Shown here: piece by piece, positions 45,371-58,599 of the stretch | How the letters are laid out: each line of letters starts with the position of its first letter | Numbering within the stretch: position 1 is the first letter of the stretch | NCBI GenBank assembly: GCA_016165875.1 | Contig: JABBOT010000005.1 | Span: forward strand, 24,143,368-24,207,367 | Direction: 5' to 3' | Source: Acanthopleura granulata | Taxonomy: Eukaryota; Mollusca; Polyplacophora; Chitonida; Chitonidae | DNA: 64,000 nucleotides | Notes under the pieces: model-generated | The model's database searches: none | The model's input: only the letters and a program-made list of their open reading frames with translations | What the model was told of the DNA's origin: nothing | Position numbers and translations under genes: made by a program

Positions 45371-45906
45371 GAGGAGTGAGTATTTGTCTAAAGAAGAAAA
45401 CCATCAAAGCTAAGCAAGGTGGCAACTCGGGGAACAGCAACCCGTCAACAAAAGGGGATCCGAAGTGGCTGGAGGAAATAGATCCCAACCCAAGAGCTAG
45501 GGAGGTGCATACGCTGTGGAGCTGTTGTAATGGGTGTTATACCCGGCCACTGACCACGAAACAGGAATCCAGGCTTACAAAAGCGGTTGGAGAACAGTGC
45601 TTGGTTGCCTGTCACCTGGATACAGTGGACACAAAGGCCCTGTGGGACACTGGGTCCCAAGTCAGCTTGATCCCACATCGGTGGGTAGTCACGAATGTGA
45701 AAAAGGAGTTGAGGTCTGTTTCAGAGTTGACGGGAAACATGTTAGATCTTCGAGCTGCAAATGGAACAATAATTCCATATCTTGGATGGATCCACTTAGC
45801 GTTTTCTGCACCAAGCCAAGGAGATACGCCAGGGCAGGCGATTGCTCCATTCCTGGTCGTCGAAAATGAAAACTACAACAACCGATATAACCTCATCACT
45901 GCCTGA
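45331..45906 (+). pseudogene. Gypsy protease region
   Basis: Contains the aspartic protease signature LWDTGSQVSLIP at about 45634-45672 and a downstream LDLRAANGTIIPYLG. The open frame ends at TGA 45904, before the RT. The frame differs from that of the upstream Cys-rich box. Confidence 0.85.
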
Positions 45907-46039
45907 GAAAAAGAACGAAACCGTGGACAGAAACGTGAAAAGGGAAGGGGATATTGCATCACAGACCAGTACTTACGAGCCTCAGCTGGACCTTAGTAAA
46001 TAGGTCCAATAGATGTTACGGGAAGAGGCCGACGCCTTT

Positions 46040-46990
46040 GCTCAGGATAATGAGGATGTGGGGTGAGCTCCAGAACTACAAATGGAGATCAAACTGACGG
46101 ACAATGTCCCAGTTCAGAGGAACTACATTTCTATGCCCAGGCCGCTGTACAAATAAGTTAAGGAGTAGCTGTGTGGCCTGATTCATCGAAGATGGATTAA
46201 GAAGTCTAAATCCAACTACTCATCGCCATTGGTGTATGTCAGGAAGAAGGATGGTCGACTTCGTCTTTGCATTGACTTTTGCCAGTTGACTCAGAGAACA
46301 ATCCAGGATCGACAGCCACTGCCAAGAATACAGGATGCTGTTGACAGTTTGGGAGGAAATAGTTGATTTAGTGTCATGGACCAGGGAAAGGCATACCACC
46401 AAGGCTTCATGGCGGAGGAAAGTAAGCACCTAACAGCATTCGTCACCCCCTGGGGATTGTAGCAGTGGAACAGGGTCCCGTTCGGCCTGACAAACTCACC
46501 CGCGGCCTTCCAGAAGTTCATGGATGAGTGCTTAGCAGACCTCAAAGACACTTGCTACTTGCCTTACCAAGATGATGTGCTCGCCTTTAGTTCGACCTTC
46601 ACCAGATATCTGGATGACGTGAGATCTGTTCTGCATTGCCTGAAAGCAAAAGGAATCAGACTGAAGCCCAGAAAGAGTGAATTGTTCAAACGGGAGGTCC
46701 AATACTTAGGCAATATCGTCTGTGAACAAGGTTACTACAAGGATCCAAAGGAAAAGGAAGCTGTTTTGTCTTAAAGATGAGAGATTCAAGACAGTGGGAG
46801 ATATTAGACAGATGATGGGGCCGTTGAGCTACTATCGCCGATACATTCAGGACTTCTCCCGTAAAGCAGCACCTTTGTTTAAGATAGACAGGAACCTGCC
46901 CGGAAGCCAAAAGGAAGCTCTAAGAACAAGGCAACGTGTGGACAAAGATCCTCCAGTGACAACATTCCCTGGACACATGTACATCAAGAC
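46040..46990 (+). pseudogene. Gypsy reverse transcriptase, several stops and shifts
   Basis: Pieces: RLCIDFCQL (46260), FSVMDQGKAYHQGF after a TGA (46370-46410), VPFGLTNSPAAFQKFM (46470-46520), the catalytic YQDD (about 46573-46590), and KPRKSELFKREVQYLG (46665-46712). Stops at about 46364, 46458 and 46772. Palm-domain order is normal, and the active-site DD is kept. Confidence 0.9.
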
Positions 46991-47455
46991 GCATTAGAGC
47001 TGCTGCTGGATTCACTTGCTAGCGTTGGAGTTATGGCCTATCCAGACTACGAACTTCCGTACCTGTTACACACAGATGCCTCAAACGAAGGATTATGTGC
47101 GGTTCTCTACCAGAAGCAAGACGGGGTTCTCCGTGTGATAGGATATGGGTCTCGCACACTCACTCCAGCTGAGAAACGGTACCACTTTCACTCAGGAAAA
47201 CTCGAGTTCCTGGCACTGAAGTGGGCTATAACGGAGCGATTCCCTCATTATCTGTATCACGCGCCTTCGTTTGAGTTATACACGGACAACAACCCGCTGA
47301 TCTACATCTTGACAACAGCTCGACTAGACGCAACACGGCACAGATGGGTAGCAGAGCTGGCTGACTTCCGGTTCACAATAAATGCAGACATGGAAAAAAG
47401 AATGGCGACGCGCACGCGCTGTCCCGGATGGCGTTGCCTTTCGAAGCTGACATGA
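46991..47455 (+). pseudogene. Gypsy RNase H
   Basis: Open from 47033: LLHTDASNEGLCAVLYQ, then YGSRTLTPAEKRYHFHSGKL, ELYTDNNPLIYIL and RHRWVAELADF, the RNase H order with Asp-Glu-Asp residues in place. The frame fails after about 47400. The preceding 46 nt have a stop. Confidence 0.88.
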
Positions 47456-47680
47456 AGAACTTCCCTGAAGAGACCTCACAAAATGTTGTGAACGTAATCG
47501 TCACGTCACTTGAAGGACAAATAGAAGGCCTCCTGTGTGCAATGACAGCCACTTGCTCCCCATGGTTGTCAATCGAATGACAGCATCAGAAAAACACCCG
47601 ATGACCTGCCTCCTGATATTGAGGGCCGCACAGGAGAATGATCCAGACATCTCCCCAGTGTTGAGCGCAAAGAAAACAAC

Positions 47681-49065
47681 ATGCGCAGGGACATAGAGAA
47701 AATCAAGAACAGATCGGTAAAGACATTAAACAATCGGTGGAATCAGCTTGTCACCAACAGTCATGGAATACTCTGCAGAAATATAGCGCTACCTGGTAAA
47801 CAAACTCGACTTCAACTAGTGGTGCCATCAGTGTTTCGTGCCAGAGTCATCCGAGAACTGCATAATGACATGGGTCACCTCGGTATAGAACGAGTGATGG
47901 GCATGATACGTTCAAGATTTCACTGGCCAAGGATGTAGAGCGACGTAGAGCATTACATTAGCAGACACTGTGGTTGTGTCCGGAGCAAGACGCCAGTGAT
48001 TCAAGGCAGAGCACCCATGAACAGCATCAAAACCACAGCCCCGTTCGAACTCATCTCCATAGCCTTCCTTCATTTGGAAAAGTCTGTTGGATGATTCGAA
48101 TACATCCTGGTAGTCATCGACCACTTCACTAGGTTGGCATAAGCGTATGCAACGACAAACAAGTGTGCAAAGACGGTGGCCGAAAAGTCTTCGGTTATTT
48201 CATACTCGGTATGGATTTCCAGCCCGCATACATCACGACCAAGGGGGCGAATTTGAGAACGCTTTGTTTAGGAAACTCGGAAAGTCATCCATTCCAGGTC
48301 AACTCACTACCACCCGGAAGGAAATGGACAGGTTGAAAGATTCAGCCGTACCTTATTGGAATGCTGAAGGCACTTGGTGACAAGGAGAAAAGAGACTGGA
48401 AGAGACATTTAAACAAAGTTGTCCATGCACGCAACTGTACCCGACACGAGGTGACTGGCCATTCGCCCTTCTATCTCATGTATGGTCGCCCTCCACGTCT
48501 GCCAATCGATCTTGCTTTCCATAAAGAGAAGGATGTCAACTCAGCTAGCCATTCACAGTATGCACGGGAATGGAAGGAACGAATGCAGGAAGCTTATGAC
48601 ATTGTCACCCAGCGTACGCCCAAAAGTCACTGTCTTGCTAACGTACGATATGACAGGAAACCAACATCGTCGGTACTGTCCACCGGAGACCGAGATCTTG
48701 TCCGAAACTTAAGTGACCGTGGGGGACCAGGTAAACTCAGGAACTACTGGGAAAAATTTATCCATATAGTAGTTCAGAGATGCAGCCCAGGAGTTCCAGT
48801 CTACGTCGTGCGTCCAGAGCAGGGAGATCGCTCCAGAACATTACACAGAAATATGCTCCTTCCTTGTGACTACTTGAAACAACCTTCTCCAATGAAAGCA
48901 GCGCCAAAGAAGGCGTGGTCAGAGACACGTCGAAATCGACCAGTATCGACGGAAATTGACAGCCCTGCTGACGTCCCAACAGTCCTCTGCCCCCTAGGCA
49001 GAAACGTTTATGCCAAGAGCAGCTACTGCACCGACAGAACCAACAGTCCAGCATCACGCGGATGA
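47681..49065 (+). pseudogene. Gypsy integrase remnant
   Basis: The H2C2 zinc domain (ELHNDMGHLG ... CGCVRSKT) spans a TAG at about 47936. In the catalytic core the first Asp seems lost: SIAFLHLEKS has Ala where DFLHLE is usual. The second Asp is present (IHHDQGGEFEN, about 48220-48252). The frame changes again near 48350 before YLMYGRPPRLPID (48476-48514), after which it is open to 49062. Non-functional. Confidence 0.9.
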
Positions 49066-49331
49066 TAATGTCCAACCCCAGACAAGACGTTACCCCAGAG
49101 AGACAGATCACCAGCAAGGTTCACCGACGACAAGACCGGAAATACAAAGTTGATGCTCCCGAAATGAACTCTCCTTCTCAGTACGTTGAAGTACCAGTGG
49201 CTAATGGACAGTTTGGATTTTTTGCCATGAAAGTATTTTGTTTAATGTAAATGACAGTTAACAGGGTGGAAAAGAGACGCAAATGTGTACTTTCTGTTAT
49301 GTCGAGACGACATTTGTTCAGGAGGGTAGAG

Positions 49332-49415
49332 TGTGACGTATAGTAGATGTAGTATAGTAATGACGTAAATAACGGGATATGTGTTTTCGCTTTAGTCTCG
49401 GTTTAGTTAGAATGT
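49332..49415 (+). repeat. Gypsy 3' LTR, truncated
   Basis: tgtgacgtatagtagatgt then a jump to taatgacgtaaataacggg and ttttcgctttagtc. Compared with the 5' LTR, about 225 bp are missing inside and the similarity stops after gctttagtc. A purine-rich stretch (caggagggtagag) just before it is the likely polypurine tract. Confidence 0.75.
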
Positions 49416-49764
49416 CGGCTTGAGCTGGGTATAAGACTAATAAAAACATAGACACACACAAACATAGGCTTTCATGATACATGTAAAATTTAAATAAATA
49501 AAATCCAAAGAGTATACCAAAGTACGCGTATAGTTGTCGAGATGACATCGGCTTGGTTTTAACATAGGACAGTTTATGTTCAGTGCTGTCTATTTCGCCC
49601 ATGTAATGTTAACTGTCTAGAAAGGCTGCAACATATGTTGCAACAATGCTGGCAAGTCCAAACGCATTCCGCGGACTTGTTCACAGCAATTTGACAACCG
49701 AAGCAATGTAAAAGAAGTCCTATACCTACCACGCCCTTGCGAACGTCTATGACAGTTTACACAA
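49416..49764. other. No feature recognised between the Gypsy 3' LTR and copy B
   Basis: Unannotated AT-rich sequence; it may include unrecognised parts of the 3' LTR. Confidence 0.5.
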
Positions 49765-50719
49765 TAATATGTCATTCCAATCTAATATTCTGGATGAGTT
49801 TTAACGGCGTTCAGGATAAGGCCCATGGGGAAGAAGAAACACCACAACAGCGTCTCGTACGTTGCCTTACTGAAGATTGCAGCCAATTCTACCGAGCACA
49901 TGTATACTTAACCGTCAGGGTAAGCCGCATCTACTCTCGTAACACAAGAAAATGTTTGGTCTGTGTACAGATAATGAACACATCTGTGGCTATGGAGACT
50001 GTGCATAGGTGATTATGATGGCGTGTTTAAAGTTAGCAATATAGAACATTTCAGGAAATCGATATCTGGCTGTGAAGATGAGAAATATACCTAAATTATA
50101 CATCATCACCAGAATAATAGATCTTGCGTGTCGCCAGGATATTGGAATCGAAGAATGTACTACCACTGGGCTTTAGCTTCATCTATATTCAACAACATGT
50201 GCAGACACAAGAGCGTATCTACACTCCAGTCTTCAGCTGTGAGAGATAGGTATGAATAGAGATCGCTGATACAGAACATTTGTCTAGTATCTGTGTAATA
50301 TAACATCTATATAATAAAACCAGGCAAAGTACCTTATACAGTAAGACCAAAATGAACAACATATCAGTGAAAATATTCATGGATTTGTTTGATATTTAAC
50401 GCCGCACTATAGGACTGTTTGCTAGTTTTATGACATGAATTAAATCGGAATGTAATTGGACAAACCGTTGCGCTTCGTCAGATGCCCGATATAAGCCCTG
50501 ATTCAAAGTCACACTGATGTGTGTAACTGGAGTTTAAATAGCGAATTGCAAGTGTCTATACTGATACGATCAAAACGGAGGCGTTTAAAAGCTGTTCCCA
50601 AGGGGCCAAGCCAGCAAAGTTAGCCACATACTTGTACTGAGCTGTTACTAAAGTCGACCATGAAATTCTGCAATCTTAACACGGGGTTTAACACGGGGTC
50701 TGCACGATTTCCTCCAACA

Positions 50720-50805
50720 ATAGTGCTGGCATCCGTCGTATCAGTAAAATATTTCTTGAGCATGGCGTAAAACACCAATCAATTAAATAAATAAAAAAAA
50801 AATAT
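50720..50805 (+). mobile_element. SINE 3' tail fragment with A-rich end
   Basis: gtgctggcatccgtcgtatc then ttcttgagcatggcgtaaaa, caccaatcaatt and an A-rich tail. This is the conserved family tail, less decayed than the one at 35500. Confidence 0.75.
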
Positions 50806-52104
50806 GGGAGGAGTAACACGACGAAAGTTTTAATTTAACTGTATTTCAACCACTAGTATCAGAGGGATAATGTCAGTTCTTTTCATGCCGGGGTACACCG
50901 ACAGGGCAGCAACGTTACTAAATACTGATCGGGCCAATTTCGCCAACTTTCACGCCCATCCGTTGTGTTTTGCTACTTACTTCAAAATGATCAACATTGC
51001 GGATTCCTGTTTGAAATGGACGTTCTCCACAAAGGCCTGTGGTAAGCCTGAGGTCACTGTGGTCTTGGTCCCAGGCACCAATGTCCAGGTCAAGCGTCTG
51101 AGACCATGGTCTGATACGGCAGGTGACCTACATGTAGCAGACCTATCATGTCACCTATTGAGGGTTTGTACTCAGAGATGAGGGCACAACCGTGTCCCAA
51201 GGTTCCATGTAGGTCTGATGGCTCACCGGCTCTGCGGCATGGAGGATTACATCATACTCAGACTTTTAGCAGACCAAGTCTTTGTCCTTCCTCCGTGCTG
51301 AACAAACTGTCAGCTATACAAGTTTGTCTGCTTGTCGAAACTGAAATTCCTAAATTTACTCATAGCTAAATATAGGGAACCAGCTGAGATAATAAAACTA
51401 AAACATTGGTATCGACAATTTATTTATTCGTCTAAACGCTGGTTATTTGACATGCCATTTTTTGACGACCTTTACCGCTAGTTCCAGACCTTGACCTCTA
51501 TACCCCCTATCTGGCTCCCTCTGGTGTCCACCTCTGGAAATTCGGCTACCACAAATACCACGGATCAAACCCTCCTATATGAGTTTTATAACGAAGCACA
51601 TTTCTGTTTCCACACTCTGATATCAACTTGCGTTCATATTTTGCCACAAACTTAAATGTGTATTTAAAGACACATGAGTAAATGATTCGAAGATGGGTCC
51701 CTCTTGATAAAGTTCATGTGTCAGGTTCTTTGATTTCATTTTGTTTATTTGATTGCTGTTTAACGCGGCGTACCTTAAAATTTTTCACTTGTAGGACGGC
51801 GGTCAGTTTTGTAGAAGGAAGAAATCGGAGTACTTGTGACAAAGCACCGCAGTTCCTTTAAGCAGCAAAACCCCCCAGACATGGGATTCTAATGACGTTT
51901 TCAACTTGTAACTGTTTTTCGTCATGTAGTTGCACGGTTTTAAAGGCGCGTGTCTTTTGCCGTCTCTCAGTTTGTTTCGTTTAAGCTTCATGTGGAAAGT
52001 GGTGAATATTTCCTGGGTCCGTCATGTTTTCTGGACGACATACTGCTAGTGTGGCGTTAAGCCCATACTAATCATTCATAAGAGTTTCTATAACTGCTTA
52101 TCTA

Positions 52105-52233
52105 TAGCCGAGGGGGGTAGTGCGATAGCGCAGCGCAATGACCTAGGAGTGTCTTACCAATGTCATCACTGCGAATTTCAAGTCCAGCTCATACTGCCTT
52201 CCTCTCTAGTCATACATAGGGAGGTCTGTCAGT
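52105..52233 (+). mobile_element. SINE 5' part, truncated by deletion
   Basis: Ortholog, inside copy B, of the SINE at 36727 (tagtgcgatagcgcagcgca, aagtccagctcatactgcc). It stops at the deletion joint near 52231. Confidence 0.75.
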
Positions 52234-53345
52234 AGTACTATAAACGTGGAATCTTTTACGTGGTCAAAGTGTCTGTAAATGACCAGAAAAATGTTGATTA
52301 CACTGAACCGCTCTCCCAGCGATGAGTCTCAAAAGGACATGTGCAACTTTAGACCATTCATTGAGTGAAGGAGAGACCCGCTGGATAGGTTGCGCTTAAG
52401 GGACGAAATCAACAGTCCAGCAATACTGTATACATTTATTGAAATTTCCGACCAAATGAAATAAATCTACAGATACGTAATTCTGGAAATAGTAATACAA
52501 ATGAAGATGTTTTCAAGGAAACTAACCATTTACATGTATGCCTGAATCTATAGTTAGATACGTATTTTTGGTGTATACCTCTTAACCAATCAAATAGAAC
52601 GCAAGAAATAAAAGTCATAAAACGAGCACTGTCATAGTCAAGAGTTGGACAATTGCCGGAAGCGGGAAGCAATTTCTTCCCGATATTTTTTAACAGATTC
52701 TGTTTAAATCATGGTGCTACATGAGGTGTATATTGTTGTGTTTTACAAGCATTTAAAGTCAGACTAAAACTCTGTCTGAGGAAAATTTTACGTTACGAGC
52801 CGAATTTCACCGGCTGTGTGCTGCCAGTTGCTAACTATCACAGTTTCTTGACTGCTCTTGTTTTACCCTCTATCTTTCAGTGTTTTGTCTTTTTGATCAA
52901 ACAAGTGGAAAACGTAAGCACTTCTCCTTACTATATATCAAATAATAAAAATAAATAAATAAATAAAATAAATAAATAAATAACTGTCAATCATTTAGTT
53001 TCGAATTGTCAATATTTCCTGCTGCCCAATGAGTTGCAGTCAAATTCATTTCGACCTTCATAAATAGCCAAATTCCCATAGAAACCTATTATCCGGAGAA
53101 CTGTTTCTGAGTTTTATATTCTGACAAACAATTACATAGTTATCAAAATATATTGATCAGATAACAATATTGATTTCTCCCGGCGTCTAAACTATATGGC
53201 GGACGTGAAGTTCAGTCAAGGATAGAACTGTGGGTGTAACATGTGCAGGGATGTATTCTGGCGGGGGAGGGGTGGAGGGGGGGAAGGGTATCGATCAGGT
53301 GTTGATTCGCGAATATAGAAGAAAGTAAATTTTAATAGTTCGTTA

Positions 53346-53418
53346 GCCTCCATAGCTCAGTGGTTAGAGCACTGGTCTTGTAAACCAGGGGTCGAGAGTT
53401 CGATCCTCTCTGGGGGCT
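53346..53418 (+). tRNA. tRNA-Thr (anticodon TGT), second copy
   Basis: Same 73-nt sequence as at 38637, in copy B of the duplication; every stem pairs. Downstream is ttttctttctt, a Pol III terminator. Perfect preservation while the flanks differ suggests that it is functional or very recent. Confidence 0.96.
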
Positions 53419-54115
53419 TTTCTTTCTTCCTTTTCTTAACCTTATGCTGACAAAGACTGTTCATTAAAACAGAGAGTTGTTGTGTGCTCTTTTATCATAA
53501 GGCAAAGAAGACATTAGGACTCAATCATTTTACATTAACATCCCCTTTACAATACAACAAATGCTGGGGAATGTGCGACTCGAAAACTATTGGCTATATC
53601 CCATACCAACGCATCCAATAGTCTCAAGATTTTATGATATACAAGCGTTTTACAAAATCTTCATAAGAAACAGCTGTCTAGAGGAAAGTCTGAAAAGCGT
53701 TTAACTCTGTATGGGATCTCTAGTAAATATCGAGAGGGCCGAGCACAATATATCCAACAACATAACTGCTACAGCACTTAATATGATGATGAGGGTTGAT
53801 GGATGGTTTGCCATACATTATATGATAGCAGCCAGTTAACAGAATGTCTGGTTACAGTGATCATTATAAGGTCCTAGAGCCCAAGAGAGATGCTACTGAA
53901 AGGGATGTTCTTCAACTTATACATAAAAGCATATTTGCCAATAATTGCATAAGAATCCTGCATATTTTTAAATCGACCTGAATCCTTGACATGGAGAAAG
54001 AACACTGTTGATCGGAACACGCTGAACTCGCCCTCGTTGGGAGTATGTTCAGTATCTGACATGAGACAGGCAGTTTTACAACAAAGTAGTCCATCTTGTC
54101 TGTTCACCCGGCGGA

Positions 54116-54845
54116 TTATACAGTCATGCGCAGGCGGGCAATATACCCTTAATCATAAAAGCAAGATTTGTAAATTTAGAACGATGCATTCTCGGCTGAA
54201 ACAACTCTTTTCATGCTGCTTGTTAAAAGTGAAATGATTTGCCTTTCAAACTATTAACTTAAACCAGCAAATACTAAACAGTTTTCACTGCTGTGATGAG
54301 GACCTTCAAACCATCATGGAAAAAGTGTATGTATCATGTATATGTGTGATCTTCCTCAATACGTACGAAGTGTCAGACAAGGTATATAAATGTGGCAAAC
54401 ATGCGAACTATAGAAATGAATGTTTTTTTGTTTCTCCGGAAGCATATTAAGATTGAAGCTGGGTTAAACAATAGGAATTTCTTTGTGCGTTGTTCACCAA
54501 AGACTCAGTATCGTAGAACGTCAAAAGAAATTACATAATTCCTAATTAGTTTGAGAGGAAAGACCTTTCATATTGGTATTCCGCTATTGTTAAACGTGTT
54601 AATAATTTATATAAAAGCTTAGAAAATCAGTCACCGAGGAAAGCGTATGCTGTTCATTATTGCTAAATATTCCACTTTTTAAAAAATATTTGTTACTACC
54701 ACGAAATACTTTAACAGTTCTCAAACAAAATTGTGCTAACTTATTTCGAGAACATTAGGTCATATTTTCGCTTTGCAACAGCTTTTGGGTATATCCTGCC
54801 AACACGATGTTTTCGTAGGTTTTATATTCAAACTATTTTCATTCA
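54116..54845. other. No feature recognised
   Basis: AT-rich; no repeat similarity to other parts of the window and no conserved frame. Confidence 0.5.
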
Positions 54846-55115
54846 GTGAGTGAGTGAGTGCGTGCTTAGTGTTTAACATCATACTTTGCAGTGTTTCAAT
54901 CATATGACGACAAGGAGTGCATCTGGTGTGCGCATATAATGTCTCTTCTTATGGAAGGTCGAGTTCATGGCACCGAAGTGCTGCCGCCAATGGAACATCA
55001 CGCCGAAGACACTATACATGACACCCACACAGTCACATTATACACCGGGCCGACCAGTCCTGTTTTCTTGCTCTAATCTCTCAATGCTGACCGCCAAGCG
55101 AGGCAAGAACGAGTA
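54846..55115 (+). mobile_element. Second type of short interspersed element (gtgagtgag-headed)
   Basis: Head cagtgagtgagtgagtgcg then gtgcttagtgtttaacatc, tcaatcatatgacgacaagg, and a tail with caatgctgaccgccaagcga. I recall this layout as a common molluscan repeat, but there is no second copy in the window to test it. Confidence 0.5.
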
Positions 55116-56635
55116 CCATTTATAAAGTGTTTGGTGTGAATCGACTCGGTATTTTCTTTGAAATCTGATTTTGTCAATACCATATCTTGTATAACTGGAT
55201 ATATTGCGATCTATTCCTCAGGTATTATTAATTCTGTCTTTTTCGCAAGTCCACTGCAAAACTCGAAGCATTCATTTTATCCCGAAGACATACGAGTTAC
55301 GATCGTGCATATACCACTCTCAGAGTGGCACTAATTAAAAAAAAACAAAAAAACCCGGGGCATCCTTCTTCAGTCAAGTGTTGTTTCAAAATATATATGT
55401 AACCGATTTTAGGAGGTGCTAAACGCGTCGCTCTCATAAGAAAATTGCAAGATACCGAAGATAACTTTGCTGAAAGTACATGATTTACAGAACAAAAAAT
55501 ACAAAAAGTTATTTTGAGATATTTCTCCGGTATGGTCTCTATCAACATATTCCCGCCATCATATACCTGCATTATTGCTGAAGTGGTATCACAAGTCCAC
55601 GGTGTCGCGTTATATGGACAAAGAAGTGACCCTTTTGGAACGTAAACAAACACTGACCATGCCGACATGAGCTAGAGTTGGCTAAGCCTATGTTCACGCG
55701 CCCAAAGCCGGTCAATTATGTAGGTCGAGCAAAAAATGTATCCCTGGCTTTTTAATTCTAAATCCTGCTTTTTGTGATTCAGAGTATCTGCTCATGACTA
55801 AGCCATCAGTTGAAGTCAAGACGGGCAACTTCATTGTATATCCCAAGTCAAGAAGGGCAACTTCATTGTATATCCCAAAACTGCATTGTCTGCTGTCAGA
55901 TACTTGAACATAACCCTGCAAGGGCGAGTTCAGGATGTTACGATCAACAGCCTCAGGTTGGGGTCATACCAAAGACTTACTTGTTGCTGCCTCGCTTATC
56001 GCTCAGCACTCACAGGAAACAGGAATGGTTAGCCCGATCTATAAACATTCCGAGGATTCCTCGTCGTCATATCACTGAAAAACTGTTAAGCAAGACGTAG
56101 TGTTCAACCGTGCTCACTCTTCGTGAGATTCAGGTCGATTAAAAAAAAGGGGGACAGAACTCTTATAGACATCTTGGCAAATATATGTATCCATAATCTT
56201 CAGAACATCCCTTTCAGTATCATCTTTCTCGGGCTCTAGGAGCCTCTATCACTGCAGATATTCTGTTAGCCAGCCACTGTCTAATAACGTATCGCATCCA
56301 TCAGCCTGCTTCATTATATTAAGTTCTGTATAGCAGTTATATGGGAGGAACGTTACTCCGAATATATTCGTGAATAACACCGTGTTTCAGTATTTCGACA
56401 CTTTAATTATGTCGTCATCAGGAATGGTTCTACAGCATGGAGTATTGCGTTGATATACCGCTACCTATATACACCGTGCTATGGTTGACCAAACAGTAAA
56501 TGAAAAAGTGAGCTGAGTAGAAGAGTGAATTGTCAAACAACAGTTTGCATGTTTGTACAGGGAGTTTAACACCCTTTTTTTCGTACCCTGGGCGTCTGTG
56601 TCGGCGTCGGCGCCCAATAACAGGGAAACCAATGT
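55116..56635. other. No gene recognised
   Basis: Contains one short direct repeat (gggcaacttcattgtatatc at about 55825 and 55856). Nothing else supported. Confidence 0.5.
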
Positions 56636-56900
56636 TAAACAAAAGATTAAGGGTGGTATCTTGAAAAGTACTGCATGTATTGAACTCAGGGTTTGCACAC
56701 ATGTAGAGAACAAATTCCTCACTTAGTGTACTGTGTATTACAAATATGTAACAAACAAAATGTTAGGGGTGATACCTTAACAGGTATTGCATGTATTGAA
56801 CTCACGATTTGTACACATGTAGAGCACAGTGGCACTAGGGGGATATTCCATTGTTGATTCCGTGTGTGCCGAATTCCTGACTTAGTGTGCTGCATATTAG
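56636..56900. repeat. Direct duplication, about 110 bp x 2, with an insertion in copy 2
   Basis: aagggtggtatcttgaaaag to acttagtgtactg (about 56648-56731) recurs from about 56766 (aggggtgataccttaacagg to acttagtgtgctg). Copy 2 has about 45 extra bp before the end block. Confidence 0.8.
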
Positions 56901-58299
56901 AATCTATCCCCTAGGGCTGTCATCCTTCGAGTCGAGAATTCCCAAGAATTGTGGATTCTGTATTTACGCGGACTGACTCGCCATTGGAAGCCTGAATATT
57001 CCATCCGGAATTGGACCATATCATCAGTAAGAAACACTACATTTTGTGTATTGTTTTTGTATATCATTGTCAGTTGTGCTATTTCTCTATTTTGTTCAAA
57101 TATGTATTGAACTTATTCAAGCGTGTTTCTTTGTTTGATACTGTGTAAGGGATATCGCTGTCTGAGAATTGAACAAGCCAAGTTTTTGATCATTTTCCCT
57201 CTCCGATAGTGGCATCCTTATACAATCTAAACAATGCTAGTTCCCGAGAGGATTTCAGTGTGAGATTTGCCCTTCTAACAGCCAGAGCTCTTTTAAATAG
57301 CAGCGTTTTGACATGATTGTCTTAGTCTATGATTTCACAGTTGTTGACTATTGTGTGACCCAGGTCTTTGTTAGGCAAGCCATGTAATCGGTTAGATGGA
57401 TTCAGTAGATCTTGGTAATGTTGGAATAGCTCACAATTATACATGTGATCGAGTATAGCACTATATTGCCTGAAGCAAGTGGTTTTAAGCGACTGAACAA
57501 CCGTCTCAAGTTTTTACAACCAGGAAAAGTACATTGCTACGTAACTTTGCGTTTATAACAGAGAGGATTATGATCTCCGAAATTGAGAATGAAGCTACAC
57601 CTTAAAGTTGCCAATGTAACATTAAGTTTGGCTGCTTGGCATAGTAACTTACTAATTTTATTTACACATCTACCTACAATTTGTTGGCCAGGTCTACCGA
57701 GGTAGGGTATGCAGATCCAGATTTGTGGCAAATCCGTGTCTGCTTTTTTTTTTTTTTTTATCAACAATGTTAGTTCCTTTCTAACTCAGAGCAGAAATGA
57801 ATTTATCTGCGGTTTATTTTCTGAAACCATTCCAACTCAGATATCATTTTATGGTTTTAATCTCGTCTTTCAAAGGTACAGGAGTGCTACAAATTTTGTG
57901 GGCTCTTGTAAGGAGTGGATCCTCTCGTATAGCAGTTATGATATGGATCCTCTCGTGGATGAGAACTCTCGTATAGAACTTATGATACTGGAAATATTGT
58001 ACTCGGGCTTCTGGATACTCACTGAAGCTCCCATGAAGAGTAAAACACTTTTCAGATTTTGCTCTAGATGACTGTTTTTATGAAGGTTTTGCAAAACACT
58101 TATATATCTTTAAATCGCGAGACTTGTGGTTGCTGATATAGACAGTAATTTACGTGCTGCGCATTTATTTGTTGCATTTTAAAGGTTACCTAACTGTGAA
58201 AGAATTCAGTTAAAATGCCATTTTTGTGTTATGTTAAAAGGGCCCAGGTCCCAGTTTTTTTACTAAACACACTCTTTACCAATAGCAAGTTACAAACAG
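56901..58299. other. No gene recognised
   Basis: Includes a short internal repeat at 57911-57985 (ggatcctctcgtatagca, ggatcctctcgtggatg, ctctcgtatagaa) and a T-run at 57746-57759. Frames here lack recognisable domains. Confidence 0.5.
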
Positions 58300-58313
58300 G
58301 AAGAAAAACGAAA

Positions 58314-58386
58314 AGCCCCCAGAGAGGATCGAACTCTCGACCCCTGGTTTACAAGACCAGTGCTCTAACCACTGAGCTATGGAGGC
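58314..58386 (-). tRNA. tRNA-Thr (anticodon TGT), third copy, reverse strand
   Basis: Reverse complement gives the same 73-nt cloverleaf as the two + strand copies, with identical anticodon and T arms, followed on its strand by ttttcgtttttc (terminator). The conserved gene inside diverged flanks argues for selection or gene conversion. Confidence 0.96.
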
Positions 58387-58599
58387 TGATGCACACTAAA
58401 TTGTTTTACATCCCCGAAAGAACATCTGATCAATAACCCCTCCAGAACACATCCCTACCGACATACACATGTTACTCTCACAATTCTACTCTTGACTGAA
58501 CTTCACATCCGCCATACAGTTTAGACAACGGGAAAATTCAATATTCATATCCGATCAATATATTTTGATATTATGTACCTGTTTGTTGGGAATTTTGTT

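Larger units (their letters stand above)
43125..49415 (+). mobile_element. Ty3/Gypsy LTR retrotransposon, degraded
   Basis: Order LTR, primer-binding-site candidate, gag, protease, reverse transcriptase, RNase H, integrase, LTR, the Ty3/Gypsy order. The LTR start tgtgacgtatagtagatgt is found at both 43125 and 49332. All genes carry stops or frameshifts, so it cannot move by itself. The 3' LTR is recognisable for only about 85 bp and lacks about 225 bp present in the 5' LTR. Confidence 0.93.
49765..54115 (+). repeat. Segmental duplication, copy B
   Basis: Copy of 33500-39345 in direct orientation, with the same blocks in the same order and a tRNA-Thr at 53346. Near 52230 the SINE is cut short and joined to sequence that lies about 670 bp further on in copy A; 'agta' at the joint suggests a microhomology deletion. 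Confidence 0.92.

Noticed and set aside
50870..51181. 103-codon frame in the part unique to copy B
   Set aside because: No domain recognised; its end overlaps the duplicated non-coding block that is not coding in copy A.
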